Numbered from the stretch's first letter, positions 21,675 to 33,444 are shown. The stretch: 64,000 nt of DNA from Erinaceus europaeus (GCF_950295315.1 NC_080162.1:73749729-73813728); one strand, 5' to 3'. Made by a program: numbers and translations. The notes: generated by a model not told the origin, from the letters alone.

Positions 21675-23048
21675 ATACTATCTGCCTCAAAGGGCATGTT
21701 TAACTTGGGTGATATTTGTAAAGTGTGTCCATCACTACTTGGCACATAGCCCAGAGCTGTGTATATTAAATGAATAAAATAAAGAAAAACATGCAGCAGT
21801 CATGTCTATTCCCACCACTCAGCTCTCCTGTGGCCTGCAGTAACTGAGAGCTACCAGCTGTGCCACCTTCTCAGCCTGCCACAGTGTATCAGCTAAGCTA
21901 CACTCTTCCAGGACAGTCCAGACCAATGGCCAAGCACTGCAGGGGACAAGGGCATAGCAATCGTGCGTAGGAAACTTCTGTAGAAATCTCTGTGTTGGGG
22001 CTCCCTATTGGTTGGTCATATGTCCTTAGAATCTGGCTTTCTTATCCAATCTTCCTTTCTCTCAACTCTCCTGCCACTGGTATCACAACTGCATGCTGCT
22101 TCAAAGGTCACTTCAAAGTGTCATCTTATTTTTTTTTCTTTCCATATGCTTTATCCACAGTAAAGTGCTTGCACCTCCAATCCCATGCCTGTTTACCAGA
22201 GGGCTAAAGTGACTCCAAAGAGAACATAGTAAGTATCAAATACCAGACCTACAGCATGCCCTTGGCCAAGTCACCTCCATAAGTCTTGAAATACATTATT
22301 TCACAACTGTGAAATAATGTCTGCTTCCAACTTCACCTGCTTTTCTCTCCAGCTCAGAGGGGTAAGGCCTTTGGAGAAAATGGGCAGAGGAAGAACAACT
22401 TATCTAAGAAAGAATGCCATCAATGAGGAGTGGGTACATTTGTGGCCAATTTCCTCCTTGGGATTCATACAGAATTCCATAATGGGCTTTGGACAGAAGC
22501 TCAGGGAACATTTTGTTCCATGCCCATTTGACAGATGAGAAAGCTAGAGCCCAGAAGGGGGTGAAGAGAGATGAGAGATTAGAGGGAACACTAGAATGAC
22601 ACTTGCATATTAATGCTCCTTACCATCACAGTGGAGTAAAGTCTGCAAATATAACACCTTTGTCCCTCTCTAAGGTGTACAAAGTAAGACCTAGGCAACT
22701 CTGCCAACCATACAGGATGATACTGCATTGAGATTTCCACCCAGTTGTGGCCTCCTGTGAGCTAGGCTAAGAACAGTTGACATCTAGAAGACATCAGAGT
22801 AAACCAGGGAGGTTCAAATCTGCACACACACACACCCCACCAATAAAATCCATGCTACCAAGCCTGGGGTTCCTGCAGAGACAAGCAGCAGACAACATGA
22901 ATATGGGACCCTCCCCCTCTCCTCTGTACAGGAACTATGTGACCTCAACCTTGTCATTTTACCCCAATTGTCAAAGGACCTAGCTTCGACCCTTCTCTCA
23001 TAAAATAAAGGTGAAGCTTAGATACAGGAAAGATATGTAAATAAAAAT
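21675..23048. other. Intergenic, contains a perfect palindrome
   Basis: No exon or young SINE. A perfect 13-bp inverted repeat lies at 22293-22320. Short open frames at 21992-22207, 22317-22538 and 22777-22983 have no family features. Confidence 0.4.
22293..22320. repeat. Perfect 13-bp inverted repeat, 2-base loop
   Basis: The arm acattatttcaca (22293-22305) is followed by 'ac' and its exact reverse complement (22308-22320). Confidence 0.9.
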
Positions 23049-23190
23049 AGCCACAGGAGATAGCATAACAGTTATGCAAAAGCCTTGCATGTCTGAGGCT
23101 CTGAGTTCCCAGGTTCAATCCCACCATAAGCCAGAACTCAACAGTGCTCTGGTCTCTCTATATACACCTAGTTAAAATAAATAAAATATA
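23049..23190 (+). mobile_element. SINE-B, sense
   Basis: Head 'gagatagcataacagttatg', B box 'aggttcaatccc' with a small deletion after it, and an AATAAA end. Confidence 0.75.
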
Positions 23191-23212
23191 TGTAGTTTTA
23201 AAAACAGCCACT

Positions 23213-23335
23213 AGCTGAGGAGATAGCATAATGGTTATGAAAAAGACATTCATGCCTGAGACTCCAAAATCCCAGGTTCAATCTTTGTACCACCATAAGC
23301 CAGAGCTGCAGTGCTCTGATTAAAAAAAAAAAAAA
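23213..23335 (+). mobile_element. SINE-B, sense, short body
   Basis: A second SINE-B follows the first directly ('gagatagcataatggttatg'). The CT body is nearly absent before the A-run at 23323-23335. Confidence 0.75.
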
Positions 23336-23344
23336 TGAAAGAAG

Positions 23345-23560
23345 TGAAAAAACAGTCAACATTTATTAAATCCAGTTACCGCATACCAGACACTACTCTC
23401 AACACTTTACAGGTGAATCATCATTTAGTCATCACTGCAACTTTGTGAGACAGGTCTTATTAACATCCCCATTTGACAAATGAGGAAATGGAGGCACAGA
23501 TCACACAATGGAAAACGACAAAGAATGTGAATGTGAACTGAAGACCAGCTGACTCCACAT
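23345..23560 (+). repeat. MIR-like ancient SINE
   Basis: 'tccccatttgacaaatgagg' and 'aaatggaggcacagatcaca' identify it. Confidence 0.65.
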
Positions 23561-23744
23561 TTTGTCTAAAGTCCTTTATCTAAAACCCCTGGCGAGGTCA
23601 GCTTCTATGAAGGACACATGTTTAGAACATAGCTGGGAGCTCAGGAAAGTTGTTGATACAATGATAGTTATTAGTGCTTCTACTAGTGAGATTTGCTACT
23701 AGCAAAGTTATCTTCTCCAAAGTCAGAAGAAAAATGTTTTACAA

Positions 23745-23900
23745 AACTTTTTTTTTTAATATAGAGAGATAAAAAAGAAAGGGGAAAGATACCATATTAA
23801 GGCTTCTTCTAGTATGGTGACAACCAGGCTCAAACCTGGATGCTGTGTGTGGCAAGCAGGTACCTCCCAGGTGATCTACCTCTTCAATCCTTATTTTTCC
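23745..23900 (-). mobile_element. SINE-E, reverse
   Basis: T-run, GA-rich body, reverse B box 'ggctcaaacctgg' and reverse head 'caggtgatctacctcttc'. Confidence 0.5.
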
Positions 23901-24864
23901 TTTTTAGATGTAGTAATTAACAAATGTTCAAGCTAGACATTTGCTGAACTAAAACATCTGTCGTTCTTAGAAAACACAAGTCAAGGTGAGGGGAACCCAG
24001 AGTCCTGCCACCCTCCCTTCACTTTCCTGTACATAAATTTTTTAATTTTGGTTCATAGTTGTGAACATGCTGTGAGAGATTTCTGGATTCTGCATCTTTC
24101 ACTGAACATAATTCAATAATCATTTTCCCCATATGACAATTTTAATGATTCTAAGATATTCCATCAAGGAAATGACTCCTTTACACTCCCCTCCACATTT
24201 TCTCCAACTTAGTGGTTTTTATTTCAGTCTCTGATGCTGGAGAATAAAGTACTTTATTCGAGGGGTAAAGTTCTTCCCTTATTTGATGTGACTTGGAGAA
24301 ATGAGTCCCTAACCATGAATGTTTTGGGACTAGGAAGTTGGTGTTGGGGAAGTTTAAAAGAATGAAGTTCTTTTTCAGTGTGTTGGTGAAGAAACTGTGT
24401 CACCCACTGTGTAGTTTATTCATGCTTAAGTCTTCACTTCTTGTATTTTTGAGCATCACACTCTGGACTGAAAGTTTCCTCTTCTCTGAAAAAGGTTGGC
24501 TCCCCCCAGCCCCTTCCCCCCCACCACCTCCCATATCACCTTCCTTACCTGGATCTTAACCTCCACCTGACACTAGCAGACCACAAGGCCACAGCCACTT
24601 TTACAGGGCTTCCTTCTGTCAATTCCAGGGTAGGTGGCCTTTCTATCTTGCCTGGTGAGAAGACATGAAAAGTATGAATTTAATACGAGCTCTGTGCTCA
24701 GGTTCACAGTCAATTCAAACCCCGGAGACACCATCAGGCAGACAGGTGAGCTTATTCACTCTGGTAGCTTAACATCCCAAGAGGACCCCAAGACAAACTA
24801 AAAAATATAGCTGTGTCACAAGTAACTATCAACTCTTCTTCTGTGTAAATAGCAAAAAGTTATT

Positions 24865-24957
24865 CTCTGGTGATAGGGAGGGGTTGTCAGGGAACAAACC
24901 CTGAGTCTCACATATGAACAGTATGCACTCTAGCACTGAGATACATCCCCAGCCCCT
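24865..24957 (-). mobile_element. SINE-E (tRNA-Ala-like), reverse
   Basis: On the - strand the end reads 'gctggggatgtatctcagtg', a tRNA-Ala-like A box. A relative in the + direction is at 42827. Confidence 0.5.
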
Positions 24958-25214
24958 ATAGGTCTACCTTTCAAGCCTGAATCTTACCACCAGTCATTCA
25001 TTTACATTACAACACTGAACAACTATCTGAAAGGAAATTGTTAACATTCATGTTTCCCTAATCCATGTCCATTCATTCTTTCTTGAATATCAACTCCAAG
25101 GGAGCAAGGATTAGGGCTATCTAAGTCATAATTACTCCTCAGACCCCACACACACACACATAAATATGTGATAGGTGAGTCATGAGTGCTCCAAACTTAA
25201 CTGTACATATAGGG

Positions 25215-25400
25215 CCCATATAAATTGAGCCTCTACTATCTGCTAGACAGCATACCAAGCCTTTTGCATAGACCAACCCTTATGATGCTCCCAACAATTC
25301 CTGAACTAGCAACAGTTATCATTCCCATTTAGTGAATGGGGAAACCAAGGCATGGAGCAGTTAAATAAGGTGCTCAAGACTCTATAGTATGGGAGGTGGG
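25215..25400 (+). repeat. MIR-like ancient SINE
   Basis: 'gagcctctactatctgctag' followed by 'tcccatttagtgaatgggga' and 'caaggcatggagcagttaaa' has the MIR order. Confidence 0.6.
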
Positions 25401-25550
25401 ATACCTTACTGCACACTGAACCATCCAGGACAGAATCCCTGTCATTACGAAACTTTGGGGATAATGAAAAAGCTGGTTTCATCTACAATACAGAAAGTCA
25501 GGTACACTTCCGAGGAAATGGTGCCTCAGTTAATCTCTAAGGAAAAGTAG

Positions 25551-25604
25551 GTGAAGTGGTTAGATAAACACTTTCTAGGGTGAAGTGGTTAGATAAACAC
25601 TTCA
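25551..25604 (+). repeat. Tandem duplication, 29-bp period
   Basis: gtgaagtggttagataaaca at 25551 is repeated exactly at 25580; each copy extends to about 24 bases. Confidence 0.9.
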
Positions 25605-26229
25605 AAACAGTATAGAGGCCAAGAGACAAGCAAGAAGTAGAAACCTGAGGAGCTATAAGTATGTGGTTGGACTAAGAAATGCTGGGATAAGCTATGTATG
25701 AATCAGGGGATGTGGACACTTCAACTCTCAGTGACTGAGGTTTTTAAAAAATCTTAGAGAACAGAACATAAGGCTATATGATTAGAAAGACCAGTCAAGG
25801 CCTTGGCAAGAGTGGGGAGGGTGTCCAAATTTTATTACAGGTTTCTAGACCACAGCTCATTGACTGTGAGCCCCTAACCTAGTGGTACTCAAAGGTCATG
25901 GTAGTCTCTGGAAACTTCTGCTGACTCACAGACACCTGGGGCACCTCCATACCCTTTCTGGGTCTTAGTGTCCCAAGTGATATTGGATGGTCAAGTCCCA
26001 AAAGCACACCTAGGCTCCATCATTCTTGCATCCCATAAAAAGAATGCATTTGACCAATGAGATCTTGGCATTCCCAGTGCTTTATTCTGGGTCCATGAAC
26101 TGGTCATCCATACTTGCTGAAGACTATCCACCACCATAGCACTCTCCCAAGCAGCATCTGGGTAGGGGGCAGGGGACTGGGTTCCCCTGCTTCTAGTTCC
26201 TGCCAAGCAAGATAACAGGAGCTCCCTCA
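25605..26229. other. Intergenic, no gene seen
   Basis: Unique sequence upstream of SCRT2, with no repeat or exon recognised. Confidence 0.4.
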
Positions 26230-26560
26230 GTAGTAGAACTGGGGGGTAGGGGGTGGGGTGGGAGGGTTTGTTCAGATCCTCCTAGAGACAAAGGAACTGA
26301 CCTGCAAAGAGTTCCAGCGGGAGCCCTGCTCCCCCTCCCTTCCCCCTTCTCCCTTCCCAGTCCACGTGTCTCTATTGTCTGCTCCCCGCTTCAGGGAAAA
26401 ACACAGCCTCGGATGTGTCAAAACCACCACCCCCCCGGCAGCAGGGAAATTAATTACTGGACGATTTTCACTTCCTCTTGCAGCTCCTGGCTGAGCTAGG
26501 CACTGTAACAGGACTGACTGAGGAGGCTGGGTATGGGGGACTTGCTCCCCCGCCAGTTCT
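26230..26560. promoter_or_regulatory. Candidate SCRT2 upstream regulatory block
   Basis: Repeat-free sequence 0.7-1.0 kb upstream of the SCRT2 TATA box. It holds the E-box cacgtg (26363-26368), the SOX-like attgtc (about 26374) and the homeodomain core ttaatta (26450-26456). Its regulatory role is inferred from position and motif content. Confidence 0.35.
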
Positions 26561-26739
26561 AAGAGAAGAAAGTTGGACCACAAACCAAAAAGGAGGCTTC
26601 AGTGGAAAGCCAGTCTAGGGAGAGGCGGTGACTTCCCCTACTTAAAGCTAAGAGTCCAAACTGGCCACTTTAGAATTGGGTATAGGGATAGGACTGGAGG
26701 AGGGAGCTCCGGCCTTTGCTCACACTCTTTTCTTTGCAT

Positions 26740-27023
26740 CCTTTTCCCTGTGCCCACCCCCCATCTCCCATATGCCTGAACCCCGCCTCCCCTCCCCTCT
26801 TTTTGGCTTCCTCCCTCTATCTTGCACTTTTCTCTTCTTTGCACCCCTGGGGGGTTTTCTTTTTGTATGTCTGGATCTCTCTTCTCGTGGGTATGTGAGT
26901 GTGTCATTACTTCTCTCTATCTCTTTCTTCTCCGTTTCTCTCACCTCTTTTTGTCCTTATCTAGGTCTCTGTTTCTATTTCTACCCTTTTCAATGTGTAT
27001 CGTTCTGTCTTTCTGTGTATCTC

Positions 27024-27054
<31 letters not shown>

Positions 27055-27135
27055 TCACTTCACCCTCCCTTTCTCCGTCTCTCGCTGTCTCTGAGCCATT
27101 CTCGCCCTCACTTTCTCCCCTCCTGCCTACCCGCT
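26740..27135 (+). repeat. Long polypyrimidine tract with (CTTT)n
   Basis: About 400 bases are strongly C/T-biased on the + strand. They include a pure (CTTT)n run at 27024-27056, ending about 220 bases upstream of the SCRT2 TATA box. The 184-codon frame through it is low-complexity and not a credible protein. Confidence 0.75.
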
Positions 27136-27279
27136 GCTCTCTGCTCTTGGCCTGCCCCCACCGCCGCCGGTTCAGGGGAACGTGTGCGGAGCGATTGTCC
27201 TGGGGGACATTTGATGGATTAGAGCGCTGAACAGTTCCATTGCTAGGGGACCACCTGATCTCCACCAGCCTGCGTCCCA

Positions 27280-27285
27280 TATAAA
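27280..27285 (+). promoter_or_regulatory. SCRT2: TATA box of SCRT2
   Basis: tataaa within 'cccatataaagccgg', inside a CpG island and 287 bases upstream of the ATG. A TATA box in a CpG island suits a tightly regulated developmental gene. Confidence 0.65.
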
Positions 27286-27571
27286 GCCGGCAGCCGGAGT
27301 GCTGAGCACAGCTCCAGCGATTGCCTGTCTGAGCGCCGCCACCGCCAAGCCCCAGCGGGAGCCCAAGCGGGAGCCGGAACAGGAGCCCGAGCCTGAGCCG
27401 GGGAGGTCCGCACCGGTGCCGGCTCCGCGCCACCGCCTCCCGGCCTCCCGCCCGCTGGGAGCTGTCCAGTGCTGAAACACCGCGCCGGCAGCCAATCGCG
27501 CCTGGCTGGCCTCCTCCCCCCCGCCGGGGCCCCACGCAAGTGCCCCCACCGAGCCCGTAGCTAGTCGCACC

Positions 27572-27704
27572 ATGCCGCGCTCCTTTCTGGTAAAGAAGAT
27601 CAAAGGGGACGGCTTCCAGTGTAGCGGGGTGTCGGCCCCCACCTACCACCCTTTGGAGACCGCCTACGTGCTACCTGGAGCTCGGGGGCCGCCTGGGGAC
27701 AACG
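27572..27704 (+). CDS. SCRT2: SCRT2 coding exon 1 (SNAG domain)
   Basis: This exon encodes residues 1-44 of Scratch family transcriptional repressor 2. It starts with the SNAG motif MPRSFLVKK, which recruits LSD1/CoREST-type corepressors in Snail, Scratch and Gfi proteins (family knowledge). The following residues, from KGDGFQCSGV to LPGARGPPGDN, are the Scratch-2 form; Scratch-1 differs soon after the SNAG motif. The exon ends at 27704 with the donor g|gtgagt, leaving one base of the next codon. The ATG is chosen because SNAG must be N-terminal and the Kozak context is good. The protein is nuclear, binds E-box DNA through its zinc fingers, and acts in newborn neurons. Confidence 0.95.
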
Positions 27705-29898
27705 GTGAGTGGGACCCAGCGGGATAGTGGGAAGGGGGAGTTTGGGCCTTTCCTAACTCGGACCATGAGGAGAGGTGCGCGCCCCAGGGAACCCCGGGAG
27801 GAGATTTCCCTGGCTGTGTGAGCCTCCCCGGCTTCCGGAGGGCTTGGCGGGAGGGGCTGCGGCTTGGTCTCCACAAAGGGTAAGTCACAGGGTCAGCCCA
27901 TCCGATAGACAAGCACCAGCCTGGACTTTGAAAGTTGTGGCCATAGACCGGGGCTGGAGTGAGGGGCAGTGAGAGAATGGAGAGAGAAGGATACCCATGA
28001 AGGGTTAAGGCTGGGCATTCACACACAAGGCAGCATGAAGGTCCCTTCACTTTGGATGAGGGAAGGAGGCTAGCTGCCTGGGTGTGCTTCCCTTATGGGG
28101 AAGGTAAGTGGGCCTGTACTCCTAGTAGTCTGGGGAAGGAGGGCTGGCTCTCCAGGGGCCACTAGGACACCCTCCTTCCTTTCTAACCTGTTAGTCCTGG
28201 CTGTGCCAGACAAGGGTTCTCCTCTTTCTCAGCAACTCTTTTGTTACCCTCAGCCACATGCCTGGCAAAGGCTGGGCCTGTCCTGGGGAATGATATGAAA
28301 AAGGAATTTCTTGAAGGGGTTTCCCCAAAGTGGCTCTTGGCCCCCTATGCTACACTCCCTCTCACATTCAGCATTTTACCCACCTCCAGAGACATCCCTG
28401 ATGCTCCTTGTAAGTTCCTTACCCACAACATACTCAGTCTCTTCTCAAAGCTAGTTCCTACAGGGACAAGAATTTGGGGGACAAGAGAGGTCACTGAAGC
28501 CTGGAAGGAGTTGATCACCTACTGTAGGTTATAGAAAATAATCAGACCCTGTTTCTGTGGATACCAGGAAACACAAAAGGGTTTTTCTCTGAAAGCCCCC
28601 ACCAAGGCAGGTGTTTGGTACTAAGAAATGTGGCATCAGCTTTGGTATGTGGGGAGGAGGGGGGAGGGAAGAGAAGAAAAGAAAGGGCTGGGGGTGTGAG
28701 GGGAACTAAAATGGCAAAGGCCCTGGAGGGTTGGGAATTACCACTGGGGGGATTACCAAGCACTTCACCCACATTCCATCACTCTGCCAAGCCAGGTAGT
28801 AAGAGGATGCTGGGCAGAGGGCTTTGTGACCTCATCAAGGTCAAAAAATTAGGAAGTGATCAGGGGTACAATTACAGCCCCTCAACCCCTGGCTTCCTCC
28901 ATATTCTCAGCAGAAACAACTCCCTTCTTTCTCACATGTCTCTTATTCTGTTGTCCTCTTTTCTTGATCCCAGGGTCAGAAGCCCAAAGAAATGACTGGG
29001 CTTAGCTGAGAGCTGGCAAGATCAAGGGTGCATCTAGGGAGTAAATGTTCTGAGAGCTGGGTAAAAACTGAAATGTCTGCAAGGCTGGGATATGGATCCA
29101 TTAGGGGACTGGCACAAAGTTCTGGGCTCCCATCCCCTAAAGGCTCTTGGTCCTGTCCCCAAACCAGCTGAGGAAGACCAGAGAATTTCTCATGCACAGT
29201 CACAACTGCAGGCTGCTCCTTAGGAGAGAGGCTGGAGTGCCTTGCCTTGAATTTAATCCAAGAAAGCATTGGAAAAGGTGCCTGAGTAAATGGTGGGAAG
29301 CAGGGTCAGAACAAATTTACCAGAGGGGTGCTCCTATGGAGACTGCACCAAGTTTGACCCCCTAGAACCACTCCTGTCATTGGTCATTTCCCCCAAAGAG
29401 TTCCAGACCAGCTCCCCAATCTCTGGGAGCCTCTTGATAGCCTGTTATCTGGTGTGAAACTCTGGGAGGCCTGGGCTCTTGATCTTTGACTTACTGTGTG
29501 ACCTTGGGCAAGTGCTTTCCCTTCTCTGGCCCTCTCCCACCTTTCCTTGAGTGAAAGACTTTGGATGGCATGAACTAAGTATCCTTCCAAACTCAACATG
29601 TTCAGCTTCTATGAAGGTCAACTATGAGGTAGGAGGCACTGGTCATGAATAGATACAGGTATAATACAATGCAAGGGGGGCATTGTTAAGAGTTTGTGTC
29701 AGGATCCTTTTAACATAAAATGCTTGGCTAGTGGAGGCATTTTTCTTGGCTTTAGTCTTTGCAGACTGCCCATAGTGAGAACAGCATCCTGGGCTGGCTC
29801 CCATGACAGTGTCTTCAGTGGATGGTTAAAGCTAGAGACCAGAGGGTGACCCTTCAAACCTGCAAGTGTCCTGAAAAGCCAAGAAACACAGGGTCTGT

Positions 29899-29955
29899 TC
29901 CAAGGGCCTTTCTCTTCTCTTGGGTGTGGTCAAGGGCCTCTCTCTTCCCTTGAGT
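29899..29955 (+). repeat. Imperfect tandem duplication, about 31-bp period
   Basis: 'caagggcctttctcttctct' and 'caagggcctctctcttccct' occur back to back in SCRT2 intron 1. Confidence 0.75.
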
Positions 29956-29999
29956 GAGATGGGTCCCTCACTCCAGAGGAGGGTAGAGGTGCTGGGGGT

Positions 30000-30150
30000 C
30001 TTTGAAGAGCCTGCCAGCTCCTAGTGCCCGTTGTCTCCGCTCTGCCGGAAATAACCTTGCTGAGCGTTTGAGGGAAGTGTGAAAAATTGCTGAGCTGACG
30101 TTTTTCTCTCCCAGCGTGTGTAAGTGTGCTGGGTAAACAAGGAGAAAGAG
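30000..30150. promoter_or_regulatory. Candidate intronic element (FOX motif)
   Basis: A repeat-free block with several CpGs, 'gctgacgtttttctc' and the forkhead core gtaaaca (about 30132-30138). It lies 2.4 kb into SCRT2 intron 1. Function is inference. Confidence 0.3.
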
Positions 30151-31863
30151 AGGAGGGGGGAGGTGAGGAGAATGAGGGAGAGAGGAGGAGGGAAGGGTGA
30201 GGGAGGAGGAGGGCCTGGGGCTGGAGATAGTTCCAGTTATTAGAAAGATCCTCTTACAAGCCATTCCTACAGCAAGGGCTACAGGGTCAGGGTGAGGTTG
30301 GTGGGAGGGTAATCTGGGGGTGTAGAGAGAGTGCCTGACAATGTAGAGGTTAGGGAAACTATAGTCTCCTAACTGATGAAAATTCAAGACCCCAAATTAA
30401 CTCAGCTCAGGGAATGCCTGAAAGTATTGGAGAATTTCTGGAGGACTCCTCCTCCTCCTCCACACACATATATTGTCCTTCTTTACCTCCCCATTCCCTT
30501 CCTTTTTAGACTCCATGGTCTGGGCAGAGAATGCAGCAGGTGTATGTGGGCACCAGACTCCCCCAAGACCCACAGGACTCCTACATAAAAACAGGAAAGT
30601 CCCTCAAATAAGGAAAGCTCCAGGTATCTCTGTAAAGCCCCTCAAAGAAGGAAGACCAGATCTAATTTCACCATCCTCTTCAGTGTGCTGCTTCTCCTCT
30701 CCCCTTATACATCTCTTACTTCACTGTTTTCTGCCTTTATAGAATCTTCCCTTCCTCTCTTCTCTTGGCGATTCTAACCACAGACTCAGTCCTCAGTGAG
30801 ATGTCAACTCACATCCTCCAGTTCCACCAATCCCACCCTTCATAGACCCTGACTCCTATCCTGGGGGTACTGGAAGCTTCAGTCATCTCAGAGAAGGGTT
30901 TTGCTCATTGATCTGCATGGCAGTGGCTTCTGAAGACCCCTGTCAAGGACATCTTTACTGTTCCTTGAGAGTCAACCTCCCCTCACACACTAGCTCTGAA
31001 CTCCAGGTGGGGGCCAGGCTCCCCTTCCTCTGAAACTCTCACATTCTTTCAAAGTACCTGCAATCCAGGCAGGTGAGGGATCAATGCCAACCAACCCAGT
31101 CATTGCCCACTCACAGTTACATTAAACTTCCCCAGCAGACTGAGGACACTCTTCTGCCCTCCTGGGGGCTTCATTACACTAGTACCCACTTTCACTCTCT
31201 CCACCTGATGGTCCTGGGGGAGTTGCTCCCGGTCAGGATGTGAACCTGGCTGAAAGTTTCCAACTGCCGCACCTTAGAAAGTCCATTTGAGGAGTAGAGG
31301 TGTAAATGGTCAACCCCATTCCTTTGCAGAGGAAGCAAAGACAAGGCTGGGGAATTTCTCAAGGACACTCAAGACTATCTGGGTCTTCTATATCCCCAAA
31401 TTCCCCTTGCATTTTGCTCTTGGTTCAGGTCTAAGGTCCAGATTAGAAAGATGCCAGAGGTTTGGTCCAATATCTATGCCTAACTTAAAGTCTTAATTTC
31501 CAAGATTATTTTCTAGTCCCTCAATTCAGACAAGCCCTGGCCAAGTTCAAGTCTTACACCCACCATGAACTTTCTCTGTAACCTGGGACTAGTCTTCCTC
31601 TACCTCAGCCTCAGTTCCTTCTCATGCTACAATGAAGTTCGACTTGATTTAACTCTGAACTTCTAGAACCCAGAAATCTGAATTTACTAAGAATGAGTTG
31701 GTGCAAAAGAACCCGGTGCAAGAGATCCTATAGCACCAATAGCCGAAATTACTAAGAAAGTTACCAAGAGAGAGGTAAACAGTGTTGTGGTAAAAAAAAA
31801 AAAAATTAAATAGTGTGGGTATAGAATAACAATACCCATGTGGTACAAAATTTAGGTCTCATG

Positions 31864-32037
31864 GGGCCGGGTGGTGGCGCACCTGGTTGAGCCCCCATTC
31901 CCCACCTCTAGGGGGAAAGCTTTACAAGTGGTGAAGCAGGGATGCAGGTATCTCTCTGTCTCTCTCCCTCTCTATCACCCCCCTCCCTCTTGATTTCTGG
32001 CTGTCTCTATCCAATAAATAAAAATAATAAAAAAAAA
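31864..32037 (+). mobile_element. SINE-D, sense, internally deleted
   Basis: Head 'gggccgggtggtggcgcacc'. The B box region is deleted so the head runs straight into 'ccccacctctagggg'. CT body and AATAAA end follow. It lies between copies of aatttaggtctcatg (ending at 31863 and starting about 32037). Confidence 0.85.
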
Positions 32038-33109
32038 TTTAGGTCTCATGTCCCACCCTCTACTTCCCACCCCCAAAAGCCTAAAAGGAAGAAGATAAGA
32101 AACCCAAGCTGACAGTCTACTCTTTGAACAGTCTCACTTTGTTATAAATGAGGGAGGACAGAGGAGTGCACCAAGTCTCTATGTCAATGGAGCCATTTCT
32201 ATATCCCAAAGATGCACACATGCTCACGCATTTGCACACTGCAGGCAAAGGACAGCAAGTGCAAGGATTACTGCCAAGCTGCAGGCACAAACCTGAGGCC
32301 AGGGAAGGCTGTGAATTGCCTGAGGTCACAGTGTCATAAATGGAGGACTCTGTCATGCCTCCATAGTAGCCTTATATATATGCCTCATAGCCATAGCTCT
32401 TCTTGGAAGGAGAACTGATGCCCCCCCCCCCCATTCTTGGCCTCCTTCCCATCTGTACTGTCTCCTTGAGTGGAGGATCTGCTACCAGCCTCTGGGAGGG
32501 AGGGAGGTTGGAATAGGCCCTTTGATGGTACTCTTGGGCAAAAACAGGGTAGGGTAGAAAGCAGGAGTCCTGGAGAAGAGGTGGGAATTATGCAAGATAC
32601 CATGTTTTCAGGAGGATCCCTAGAAAGGGTCTGCCAGAGATCTTCCCCTACCCTGCCCTCTGGGAGCTGAATATTGCTCTACCAACCAGTGCTGGGCAAT
32701 TCTAGCCCCTCAGCCACCCACTCCTATCTCATAAACCTTTGAAAAAGCTTTCCTGTTGATTCCTACAGAGCTCTGGACCTCCCTATGGGCCACAGGAATT
32801 GGGTCACAGTCATGGGGGGAAAAAAAGTAGAATTTTAGGTGGGTTTGATGGGAAAGCACCCTGTCAATTTTGATACACCCTACAGGCCTGGGTCAGTGGA
32901 CATCAGCCCCACACCCTACAGCCCTGGTCATGCTGGGACAGACCTCACTGTGCCCCCTGTTCATCTACCCCCAGGGACCCCCTCCCCAGTGGGCAGGTAT
33001 ACCAGCTACCAGACCCTTGGAGGAGGTGGGTGTCATTTCTGGTCCAGTGCCTAGGGAACCACTAACAAAGATGCTATAATAAGGGTAGGGGGAGGTACCA
33101 GACCCTTTG

Positions 33110-33330
33110 CCCAGCTCTTTGAGCAGACAGGAGAAACTATTTTTATCCTGCTTTGCTGCTGACAGACCTGGCTTTCTGCTCAGCTGGCTGGAGCTGATTC
33201 TCGAGGCCCGAGGCCCTGGCACAGCAAGAAGCAGCTCTAAATATACCACGCAGCAGCCCCTCCAGCCCCCTCCACCAAGCAGGGCTGGGCCCTCCTTAGG
33301 AAACTGGGCCACCTGGAAAGCTGGCCCACC
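33110..33330. promoter_or_regulatory. Candidate intronic enhancer (E-boxes, MEF2-like)
   Basis: A repeat-free segment of SCRT2 intron 1. It contains a near-MEF2 site (ctatttttat, about 33138), an E-box cagctg near 33182, and the A/T motif 'ctctaaatatacc' near 33234. bHLH sites would suit control by proneural factors, but this is inference. Confidence 0.35.
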
Positions 33331-33444
33331 AGCTTCTATCTGTCTGAGACAGGGAAGCAGGATTGGCACTGGAAATTGCCTAGAGGAAGTGTGGGACCCT
33401 GAGAATCTGAAGACTGGGAGAAAGGAGTCCTGGAATAGGTGGTA

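Larger units (their letters stand above)
27160..27720 (+). promoter_or_regulatory. SCRT2: SCRT2 promoter CpG island and 5' UTR
   Basis: GC- and CpG-rich from about 27160 through exon 1. A TATA box tataaa lies at 27280-27285, so transcription probably starts near 27305-27315 and gives a 5' UTR of about 260 bases. The ATG at 27572 has A at -3. A REST-like pair of half-sites lies in the 5' UTR at 27458-27476. Confidence 0.7.

Noticed and set aside
26676..27230. 184-codon frame
   Set aside because: It translates the polypyrimidine tract and (CTTT)n array into Ser/Phe/Leu-rich low complexity; no domain.
26990..27649. Long minus-strand frames opposite SCRT2 exon 1
   Set aside because: CpG-island artefacts reading antisense of the 5' UTR and exon 1.
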